Program-made: the position numbers and the translations under genes
The notes under the pieces: generated by a model
Databases searched by the model: none
Seen by the model: the letters and a program-made list of their open reading frames with translations, nothing else
What the model was told of the DNA's origin: nothing
From: CAYUBI01 sp964443005
GTDB lineage: Bacteria > Margulisbacteria > Riflemargulisbacteria > GWF2-35-9 > CAYUBI01
DNA length: 22,689 nt
Assembly (NCBI GenBank): GCA_964443005.1
Contig: CAYUBI010000027.1
Span: forward strand, 1-22,689
Direction: 5' to 3'
Part shown: positions 15,450 through 21,657 of the stretch, one piece after another
Position numbering within the stretch: position 1 is the first letter of the stretch
Layout: every line of letters begins with the position of its first letter

Positions 15450-16223
15450 TTACCGTGAAAAGTCAATAACTTGGGAACAATCTTGCAAAAAGTCCTGTAG
15501 ATTTTTGTGCGTTTCCTTAGGAGTTTCGAGTGTAAATAAACGATTTTGTGGCCCGGTTACACGTGGTATAATTTCCATATATGGATAATCTCCTGCGCCT
15601 ATAGACAAGTGTGCATCACATAAATCTTGACTCCATCCATCGCTGAGATGAATGATGCTGGGACATAGTAAACAAAATTCTCTAATCATGTCAAAAAGAT
15701 TGATTTTCCAAAAATTAGCTGCTGCAATTGCATGGCCAACATCTAAACAAAAAAGAACTGGAAATAAAGCCAACATGCTTTTCATTTCGTGCGGGTGAGA
15801 TAATTGACAACGAGAGCTGTGATCTAAAGCTAAAGCTGGCATGTTTTCAAGGCACAAACGGGGCTCATTAACTTTTAATATAAATGACTCAAGATTTGTT
15901 GTTGAAAGATTGCCATGTCCTGGATGAAGGATAATGAGAGGTGCGTGCAATAAATCTGCAAATCGTTGCGATTCGGAAAATTGAAGCAGTTGCTGTTCTA
16001 GGCAATTCTCAGCTAAATTAAACCCATGCGCATCATGACTGGCATGAATAATATAGGGAATATCTAGCATTTTCCATTGTTGACTATATTCAACAAAAGT
16101 TCCGGGAACAATATATAGCTCAATATAGCCATATCGTTTTTCCTGATATCGTTGTTTAGCAAGCTGTAGCATTTCACAATCATGGGACCAAAGCTTAAGT
16201 CCAAGCTGATTAGCGGTTATCAC
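15450..16223 (-). CDS. TIM-barrel protein of the AP endonuclease 2 / sugar isomerase superfamily
   Basis: The 257-residue protein has the Xylose-isomerase-like TIM-barrel pattern of metal-binding motifs on successive strands: YIIHASHDAHGFNLAE, PLIILHPGHGN, LCLENMPA, LFCLDVGHAIAAA, IIHLSDG, DAHLSIGAGDYP and LFTLETPK. Such His, Glu and Asp ligands bind metal ions in endonuclease IV and in sugar isomerases/epimerases. The substrate cannot be told; DNA-repair endonuclease IV is usually longer (about 280) and more conserved. I chose the GTG at 16223, which has AAAAAAGGA 5 nt upstream and a TATACT -10 just before it. A longer frame from 16277 adds 18 unlikely residues. The SD-led start leaves about 60 bp to the toxin gene. 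Confidence 0.72.
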   Translation of the reverse strand: MITANQLGLKLWSHDCEMLQLAKQRYQEKRYGYIELYIVPGTFVEYSQQWKMLDIPYIIHASHDAHGFNLAENCLEQQLLQFSESQRFADLLHAPLIILHPGHGNLSTTNLESFILKVNEPRLCLENMPALALDHSSRCQLSHPHEMKSMLALFPVLFCLDVGHAIAAANFWKINLFDMIREFCLLCPSIIHLSDGWSQDLCDAHLSIGAGDYPYMEIIPRVTGPQNRLFTLETPKETHKNLQDFLQDCSQVIDFSR

Positions 16224-16285
16224 AAAAATCCTTTTTTCGCAGTATATAAAACCTATAAAGATGAGTCGATGCTGCACCCTTGGCG

Positions 16286-16546
16286 CTAATCATAATGCGT
16301 CCACATTCTAATTATTTTTACGACCCCTTCTTTAACATAAACCTGATATACTAACCGATGTTGAATGTTAATTCTTCTTGAATAAGCACCTGATAAATCA
16401 CCCAACAATTTTTCATAAGGAGGAGGCATTTGAAATGGATCATTTTTAAGAACGTCTAAGAGTTTTTCAACTCTTTTTCGATGTCCTGCTTGATTGATTT
16501 TTTTGGCATCTTTTTGAGATTGGCTTGAAAAAACTATTCGATACAT
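16286..16546 (-). CDS. yoeB: YoeB/Txe-family toxin (ribosome-dependent mRNA endonuclease)
   Basis: The 86-residue toxin matches the YoeB/Txe family along its whole length: RIVFSSQSQKDAKK, PFQMPPPYEKLLGDLSGAYS, RRINIQHRLVYQVY, IIRMWTHYD. The catalytic residues of E. coli YoeB (Glu46, Arg65, His83, Tyr84) correspond to Glu45, Arg64, His84 and Tyr85 here, so it looks active. YoeB binds the 70S ribosome and cuts mRNA at the A site. The ATG lies 4 nt after the antitoxin stop; the two form one operon under the promoter at 16822-16851. There is no sign of decay. Confidence 0.95.
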   Translation of the reverse strand: MYRIVFSSQSQKDAKKINQAGHRKRVEKLLDVLKNDPFQMPPPYEKLLGDLSGAYSRRINIQHRLVYQVYVKEGVVKIIRMWTHYD

Positions 16547-16550
16547 TGAT

Positions 16551-16793
16551 CTACCATTCTAGTTGGGCAGAACAATTTCCGATCGGTTCATTCATTCCAG
16601 CAATAATTGCTTCCCTCATCTTTGGGATTGATGTTAAGAATAATGTTTCTTCAATAGCTCGCCAATCACTTTCGGAAACCAATACCGCAGAATTATTTTT
16701 ACCTGTAATCAATAATGGTTCATGAGAATCATGCAAGCTATCAATAATAGTATTTAAATTCTTTTTTGCATTAACAATACTAATACTAGTCAT
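16551..16793 (-). CDS. yefM: YefM/Phd-family antitoxin
   Basis: This 80-residue antitoxin neutralises the downstream toxin and, with it, represses the operon. The N-terminal Phd/YefM DNA-binding part is MTSISIVNAKKNLNTIIDSL, followed by PLLITGKNNSAVLVSESDWRAIEETLFL. The C-terminal tail IPKMREAIIAGM and onward is the toxin-binding segment, similar to E. coli YefM. The SD GGAG lies 5 nt before the ATG. A TGTACA core, the known YefM operator sequence, lies upstream of the promoter at 16862-16867. Confidence 0.94.
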   Translation of the reverse strand: MTSISIVNAKKNLNTIIDSLHDSHEPLLITGKNNSAVLVSESDWRAIEETLFLTSIPKMREAIIAGMNEPIGNCSAQLEW

Positions 16794-16821
16794 ACTAACT
16801 CCAAAGACTGAATATGATGAG

Positions 16822-16851
16822 ATTATATACTTTTTAACATTGTGTTGTCAA
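16822..16851 (-). promoter_or_regulatory. Promoter of the yefM-yoeB operon
   Basis: Read on the minus strand: TTGACA (16851-16846), an 18-bp spacer and TATAAT (16827-16822), both consensus. The start site would be near 16815, giving a leader of about 22 nt with the SD GGAG. This is the best promoter match in the window. Confidence 0.75.
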
Positions 16852-16853
16852 AA

Positions 16854-16868
16854 AATAGTCTTGTACAA
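16854..16868 (-). promoter_or_regulatory. TGTACA-containing putative operator, arm 1 of an inverted motif pair
   Basis: The minus strand reads TTGTACAAGACTATT. Its TTGTACAA palindrome has the TGTACA core that YefM recognises in E. coli, and it lies 9 bp upstream of the TA -35. A 14/15-identical copy stands in opposite orientation at 18712-18726. A role as a YefM operator is inferred. Confidence 0.45.
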
Positions 16869-16878
16869 TGAATGAGTT

Positions 16879-18552
16879 TTACTGCGTAATCGGATAGCGA
16901 ATGATAACAATGCCTGAGCCGCCGTTGCCACCTACTCGTGCGGAAGTTGCGAAATCATAACCGCCAGCGCCGCCGCCGCCACCAAGATTAGTGCCTCCAT
17001 CTTGAGCAACAGTAGTTGTCGCCGTAGCATTTCCGCCGCCACCTAAGCCACCTATGCCATACCCCGTACCTTGGGAGCTACCACCACCGCCACCAGCATA
17101 AATAATTGATGATCCAGATATAGCGAAGGCTAGCCCCGCACCACCATTGCCAGGATTTGAACTTGAGCCTGTTTCACCTGCGCTGCCTGCACCACCACCT
17201 CCGCCTCCATTGTAAGGGCCGGCCGCATATATTCCTGCACTTCCACCACTGTTCCCATAAGCTGTTGTATTTGCAAAGTTTTGTTGATTACTAGCCGCAC
17301 CCGTTTGACACGTCATGTTTAAATGTGCGTGTGCAGCTCCGCCTCCACTGCCTCCTGCTTTTGCGCCATCTGAAGAATCTCCGCCATACCCTCCACCCCA
17401 AAAAGCACCGCCGCCGCCCCCTCCTGTTGCAATGATATTAAACGCAGAGGAATTTCCCCCATTAGCACCATCCATATTTCCAATTTGTTGCCATCCTAGG
17501 CCACCGGTACCACCAATGCCTACGATAATCGTATATATTTGAGATGAAAGAGGGTAAGAACTAGAATGCACTATGCCGCCGCCGCCTGCTCCTCCGCAAA
17601 AAGCACCGCAGCCGCCGCCACCACCGCCAACAATCAAAAATTCCACATTCCCAGCGGTGTTCACTGAAAAGGTATCACTGCTTGTAAACGTATGAATACG
17701 ATACACGCCACTTGTGGTGATTGTGCCTCCGGTTGCGTATACACTATACGTAAATCCATTTGCTTTTACGGCTGCCCCAGTATCGAAATTTGTAATTGTC
17801 ACATCTTTGGCACCGCTTGTAGCACTTGCTGGAACAGTTGCAATAATTTGCGTAGTTGATACGCACGTAACATTAGTTGCGACGACATCGCCAATTTTTA
17901 CCTGCAATCCAGGTGCAAATCCTGTTCCATTAATAGTAATAACTGTTGCCTCTGGCCCAAACGCTGGAGTTATTGAGCCAATAAGCGGCGGCGGCGGATT
18001 ATCAAGCTGTCGCCAGAGTGTACCTGTGCAAACAGAAATATGGCCGTCATACCACCGAAGCGTACCTGCAATAGTTACAACACATTCCATTGCTGAAGAA
18101 CCTAGTTTAATTTCTCCATTTACATCTAGTTTTACAACGGGTACTGCTGTCCCAACGCCAACGTTTCCATTCTTAATAAGCACATTGCCATTTTGGCTGA
18201 TGACTACACCACCTGTTGCATTAATGGTTAATGCCCCACCTGAACCTACAGAAAAATCAACGAAATTATTAATGTCATACGCTAGGCGCAATGGCGACTT
18301 GTTTTGTGTACGAATTTCCAGTTTAATGCCATTAGAATATTGCGGATACAAATTAATATCATCTTGGAATAAAAACGTACCATTCGTACTAATCATTTGC
18401 TGCAACATTGCGCTATTTGGCCACGTGTAAATCGGCCCAGCCAGCGCAGATGAGTCAATGCGGCACCCTTGGCATAGCTCAGAGCCCCAGGGGAAGGCGA
18501 GAGTCGTAAATATAAAAAGTAGAATGAGAACGAAAAATTTATATAATTTCAT
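16879..18552 (-). CDS. Exported modular surface protein with TIG and glycine-rich domains, paralogue B
   Basis: The 557-residue protein has a signal peptide (residues 1-20: MKLYKF, then a hydrophobic core), a CQGC motif (Cys27, Cys30) and the constant segment also seen in the 1-664 gene, up to the repeat NGNVGVGTAVPVVKLDVNG near residue 130. A WYDGHISVCTGTLW segment at about 167-180 resembles tail-fibre-like surface proteins. An IPT/TIG-type Ig-like domain covers about 190-270 (SITPAFGPEATVITINGTGF onward). From about 274 on it is a glycine-rich domain, opening with FLIVGGGGGG and closing with GSGIVIIRYPI. Its Gly codons make the gene GC-rich against its neighbours. The SD GAGAGG lies 7 nt before the ATG. 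No sorting signal is seen at the C-terminus. Function unknown; surface display or adhesion is inferred. Confidence 0.85.
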   Translation of the reverse strand: MKLYKFFVLILLFIFTTLAFPWGSELCQGCRIDSSALAGPIYTWPNSAMLQQMISTNGTFLFQDDINLYPQYSNGIKLEIRTQNKSPLRLAYDINNFVDFSVGSGGALTINATGGVVISQNGNVLIKNGNVGVGTAVPVVKLDVNGEIKLGSSAMECVVTIAGTLRWYDGHISVCTGTLWRQLDNPPPPLIGSITPAFGPEATVITINGTGFAPGLQVKIGDVVATNVTCVSTTQIIATVPASATSGAKDVTITNFDTGAAVKANGFTYSVYATGGTITTSGVYRIHTFTSSDTFSVNTAGNVEFLIVGGGGGGCGAFCGGAGGGGIVHSSSYPLSSQIYTIIVGIGGTGGLGWQQIGNMDGANGGNSSAFNIIATGGGGGGAFWGGGYGGDSSDGAKAGGSGGGAAHAHLNMTCQTGAASNQQNFANTTAYGNSGGSAGIYAAGPYNGGGGGGAGSAGETGSSSNPGNGGAGLAFAISGSSIIYAGGGGGSSQGTGYGIGGLGGGGNATATTTVAQDGGTNLGGGGGAGGYDFATSARVGGNGGSGIVIIRYPITQ

Positions 18553-18695
18553 GAAACTGCCTCTCGCTAGTCTTTAAGTGATTTTCGATGTCTTTTACAG
18601 TTTTTATTTTATCATTATTCGTGTGGATTATCATTCCCAGATTATTGCCTGTTTTTTCCTTTAGGCTCAGTTTCTTTTAGAAATTGACGCCTCCT

Positions 18696-18726
18696 ACAGT
18701 CTTATGATCTCTTGTACAAGACTGTT
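18696..18726 (+). promoter_or_regulatory. Overlapping dyads upstream of nuoE, with arm 2 of the inverted motif pair
   Basis: ACAGTCTT (18696-18703) and AAGACTGT (18718-18725) form a perfect 8-bp inverted repeat around a 14-nt spacer. It overlaps the palindrome CTTGTACAAG (18711-18720). The stretch 18712-18726 matches the motif at 16854-16868, in opposite orientation, in 14 of 15 positions. It lies about 65-95 bp before the nuoE start and about 145 bp before the start of the glycine-rich gene. An operator is the simplest reading; the element could serve either gene. Confidence 0.4.
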
Positions 18727-18772
18727 AGCTTAAACTCTATCGTCCGAAATGCTGATGATAGGTCAGTTACAA

Positions 18773-18801
18773 TTGTCCATGATGAATCCATATGTTACAC
18801 T
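18773..18801 (+). promoter_or_regulatory. Possible promoter of nuoEF
   Basis: TTGTCC (18773-18778), a 17-bp spacer and TACACT (18796-18801) match four of six positions in each box. If used, transcription would start near 18808 and the first ATG (18792) would lie outside the mRNA, leaving the ATG at 18810 as an almost leaderless start. Confidence 0.35.
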
Positions 18802-19280
18802 ATTCCAGTATGAAAATAAAATCAACAAATTCTCAAGAAATAATTGATCGTGCGATTAATGATTATGGCAAAAATGAAGATGCAACAATTTCGTTATTGC
18901 AGGCTATTCAAAAAGAATATGGGTATTTGCCCTTAACGCCTTTAAGTGAATTGTGTCAAAAAACACACATTCACGCAAATCGTCTTTTTGGTGTTGCAAC
19001 ATTTTATGCACAATTTACGTTTCAACCTAAAGGTCAACATGTTATTAAAATATGTGCAGGTACAGCGTGCCATGTAAAAGGCGAGGAAACTCTTTTGGCT
19101 GTTATTGATGCTGAGCTTGGCATTCAACCAGGCCAGACGACTCCAGATCAGCGGTTTTCGTTGGAAACTGTTGCGTGTTTGGGCTGCTGTTCATTAGCTC
19201 CAGTTATGATGATTGACGACGTTGTTTATGGCAAATTAACTCCTGATAAACTACGGATGATTTTTAAACAGCATGGCTAA
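18792..19280 (+). CDS. nuoE: NuoE-like [2Fe-2S] subunit of an NAD(P)-linked hydrogenase or dehydrogenase
   Basis: The 162-residue protein is a thioredoxin-like [2Fe-2S] electron carrier of the NuoE/HydC/HndA family. The four ligands are present as C-x4-C (Cys88, Cys93, in ICAGTACHVKG) and C-x3-C (Cys129, Cys133, in ACLGCCSLAP). The N-terminal helical bundle has ISLLQAIQKEYGYLP, and the FGVATFYAQF motif is typical. It passes electrons to or from NuoF. The start is uncertain: ATGs at 18792 and 18810 both lack a clear SD, and a possible promoter favours 18810. The last 8 nt overlap the NuoF start, so the two are coupled. No further complex I or hydrogenase subunit lies in the window. Confidence 0.92.
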   Translation: MLHYSSMKIKSTNSQEIIDRAINDYGKNEDATISLLQAIQKEYGYLPLTPLSELCQKTHIHANRLFGVATFYAQFTFQPKGQHVIKICAGTACHVKGEETLLAVIDAELGIQPGQTTPDQRFSLETVACLGCCSLAPVMMIDDVVYGKLTPDKLRMIFKQHG

Positions 19281-21024
19281 AAAACCTTCAGTAATTTTGA
19301 TTAAAATTGGGCTTGGAACCTGTGGAATTGCAGCAGGTGGCCAGCAAGTTTTTGATGAATTTGCAAAAGAGTTAGATGGACGAACTGATGTTCGCTTAGA
19401 TTATACCTCGTGTGATGGAACCTGTTATCGGGAACCTATTGTTGAAGTGATTTACCCAAATGATTCCCATCGTTTGCTAACTAATGTAACTGTTAAACAG
19501 GTTAAGACTATTTTGGATTCGTTAGATAAAACCGGTGATGAAGATAAGGCTACACCTCAGGTGCATGAATCTCAAACGCGAATTGTTTTGGAAAACTGTG
19601 GAATTATTAATCCAGACAATATTGATGAATATATTGCAAACGGGGGATATCATGCTTTAAAAAATATAGTGTTATCCATAACACCTGAACACGTGATTGC
19701 AGATATTAAACAGTCTGGCTTACGCGGACGCGGAGGTGCAGGTTTTTTAACAGGTCAAAAATGGGACTTTGCACGTCAACCAAAGGCAGAACAAAAATAT
19801 GTGATTTGTAATGCTGACGAAGGAGATCCAGGGGCTTTTATGGATCGTGCAGTATTAGAGGGGGATCCGCATCGCGTGCTTGAAGGCTTAATTATTAGTG
19901 GTTATGCAATAGGTGCGTCTATTGGATATGTTTATATTCGTGCAGAATATCCTTTAGCAATTAAGCGGTTGCGGTGTGCGATTCATGCAGCTGAATCTAA
20001 AGGTTTTTTGGGGGATTCGGTATGTGATAGTTCGTTTTCCTTCACAATAAAAATTAAAGAAGGTGCAGGCGCATTTGTGTGTGGCGAAGAAACCGCGCTC
20101 ATTGCGTCAATAGAGGGCAAGCGCGGCATGCCGCGACTTAAGCCGCCATTTCCCGCAGTATCAGGGTTGTGGGGTGCGCCGACTAATATTAATAATGTTG
20201 AAACCTTAGCTTGTATTCCGTGGATTATGCGTCGTGGAGCTGCGGAATATGCAAAATTAGGCACTGAAAAAAGTAAAGGAACAAAAGTTTTTTCCTTAGC
20301 AGGAAAAGTTGCCAAAGGCGGTTTAGTTGAAGTTGAATTGGGCATGCCATTACGGAAAATTATTGAGGATATTGGAGGCGGAACTTCTAGCGGAAAACCG
20401 TTTAAAGCAGTTCAAATGGGTGGGCCCTCTGGTGGATGTGTGCCTGCTAATTTGTTGGATATACCTGTTGATTTTGAAAGCTTAGCAGCAACTGGTGCAA
20501 TTATGGGTTCTGGCGGAATGATTGTTTTAGATGAGGCAACTTGCATGGTAGATATGGCCAGATATTTTTTGTCATTTATTCAAAAGGAATCGTGTGGAAA
20601 GTGTACTTTTTGTCGCATTGGAACTAAGCGAATGTTAGAAATTTTGGAGCGCATTACAGCTGGAAAAGGCGCAATGTCTGACCTTGATGCCTTAAAGGCT
20701 TTAGCTGACAAAATAACTGTAGCGTCATTATGCGCGTTGGGAAAAACAGCACCTAATCCAGTACTAACGACATTGCGATACTTTGAAAACGAATACATTG
20801 AACATATTCGTGACAAAAAATGTCGTGCAGGAGTATGTAAGGCGTTGATTGAGTTTTCAATTGATGACAAAAAATGTACAGGATGTACGTTGTGTGCACG
20901 ACATTGTCCAGTTAATGCAATTTCAGGAACAACTAAAACCGTTCATTCTATTAATACGCTAACATGCATTAAATGTGGATTATGTTTTGAAGCGTGCAAG
21001 TTTAATGCAGTTAAAAAACAATAG
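19273..21024 (+). CDS. nuoF: NuoF/HndC-type NAD(P)H-binding flavoprotein subunit, hydrogenase-associated form
   Basis: The 583-residue protein oxidises or reduces NAD(P) through FMN and Fe-S centres in a cytoplasmic complex. An N-terminal thioredoxin-like domain has Cys17 (GTCGIAAGG) and Cys47/Cys51 (CDGTC), as in hydrogenase HndC/HydB. The NADH and FMN domain shows GLRGRGGAGFLTGQKW, CNADEGDPGAFMDRAVLEGD and GAGAFVCGEETALI. The N3-type [4Fe-4S] ligands are Cys441, 444, 447 and Cys487. Two ferredoxin-type [4Fe-4S] motifs close the protein (CTGCTLCARHCP, CIKCGLCFEACK). This domain set marks the NAD(P)-linked bifurcating [FeFe]-hydrogenase type over respiratory complex I. The catalytic subunit is not in the window. 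The stop lies 3 nt from that of the convergent ApbE-like gene. Confidence 0.95.
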   Translation: MAKKPSVILIKIGLGTCGIAAGGQQVFDEFAKELDGRTDVRLDYTSCDGTCYREPIVEVIYPNDSHRLLTNVTVKQVKTILDSLDKTGDEDKATPQVHESQTRIVLENCGIINPDNIDEYIANGGYHALKNIVLSITPEHVIADIKQSGLRGRGGAGFLTGQKWDFARQPKAEQKYVICNADEGDPGAFMDRAVLEGDPHRVLEGLIISGYAIGASIGYVYIRAEYPLAIKRLRCAIHAAESKGFLGDSVCDSSFSFTIKIKEGAGAFVCGEETALIASIEGKRGMPRLKPPFPAVSGLWGAPTNINNVETLACIPWIMRRGAAEYAKLGTEKSKGTKVFSLAGKVAKGGLVEVELGMPLRKIIEDIGGGTSSGKPFKAVQMGGPSGGCVPANLLDIPVDFESLAATGAIMGSGGMIVLDEATCMVDMARYFLSFIQKESCGKCTFCRIGTKRMLEILERITAGKGAMSDLDALKALADKITVASLCALGKTAPNPVLTTLRYFENEYIEHIRDKKCRAGVCKALIEFSIDDKKCTGCTLCARHCPVNAISGTTKTVHSINTLTCIKCGLCFEACKFNAVKKQ

Positions 21025-21027
21025 AAC

Positions 21028-21657
21028 TTAAGGTTTGATAACAATTAACTGCGCATGGTATTGCTGCGTTAATGCGCGTGCTTGTAGAAGTGGTAATAAT
21101 TGAACCTTTGTTGCAAGTCCTGCAGCAGCCATGCCTCCAGCATGAATGACACTGATTAGTGTGGGATTATTGGCTGAATGTGGATGTGTCGCAATTGTTG
21201 CATTGTATAACCAAACTTGAAGTGCAGTAGGTTTTAACTTGTATCGTAGCGGACGTCTGCCAATAACGCCAACAATATTGTCCATTTCAATAACAATTGA
21301 CTGATAGGGCTGTTTAGCCATTAATGCACGCACGCAATCTATTGCAAATCCACGTTTTATGGCAAGTAAAATTTGTGAGTCATTGTTGTTAAGCCCGCTT
21401 AAAAATTGGTGAATTAAGGCTTGTTCAGATCGTGTTAATTGGTTTTTATCAATTCGATTCAATTCAATGAAAATCGTTTGAATAACTTTTGCAGCTTGAG
21501 GTGCTCTAACACGAACTGTAATGGTGATTCCCAAGATGTTTTGGCTATAAGATGCCTGATGATTAAAGCGATACCAGGCTAACATTAGTGCAATAAATAA
21601 CAGAAAGACTAAACTGGTACGGCTATTTATTTGTGGAATTTGTCTTATTTTAATCAT
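21028..21657 (-). CDS. Membrane-anchored, degenerate ApbE-like protein
   Basis: The 209-residue protein has one N-terminal hydrophobic segment (residues 14-30) and an extracytoplasmic remainder. Parts follow the order of ApbE (FAD:protein FMN transferase): ITITVRVRAPQAA-x(7)-IFIELNRID near the start; then RGFAIDCVRALMAKQPYQSI and GVIGRRPLRYKL, which resemble the ApbE KGYAVD and GGDI...GR motifs; then NATIATHPHS, LISVIHAGGMAAAGLATKV, like the ATSG and later ADALATA regions. The GGDI glycines read EMDNI here, and the length is well below the usual 300 or more residues, so catalysis is doubtful. The assignment is an inference from motif order. The start overlaps the kinase stop by 8 nt, so it is coupled to the kinase. 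Confidence 0.55.
   Translation of the reverse strand: MIKIRQIPQINSRTSLVFLLFIALMLAWYRFNHQASYSQNILGITITVRVRAPQAAKVIQTIFIELNRIDKNQLTRSEQALIHQFLSGLNNNDSQILLAIKRGFAIDCVRALMAKQPYQSIVIEMDNIVGVIGRRPLRYKLKPTALQVWLYNATIATHPHSANNPTLISVIHAGGMAAAGLATKVQLLPLLQARALTQQYHAQLIVIKP

Noticed and set aside
16525..16725. Plus-strand frame opposite the antitoxin gene
   Set aside because: No SD or homology; the minus-strand YefM/YoeB pair explains the region fully.
17315..17542. Proline-rich plus-strand frame over the glycine-rich region
   Set aside because: Poly-proline is what glycine codons give on the opposite strand; not a gene.
16880..17640. Repetitive CCGCC-like pattern that might look like a repeat array
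   Set aside because: It follows glycine codons of the minus-strand gene without constant unit length or spacers, so it is neither CRISPR nor a tandem array.
17714..18430. Long plus-strand open frame (238 codons) opposite the glycine-rich gene
   Set aside because: Composition is a mirror of the Gly/Val/Thr-rich antisense gene, there is no SD or known domain, and the minus-strand frame has a signal peptide and clear domains.
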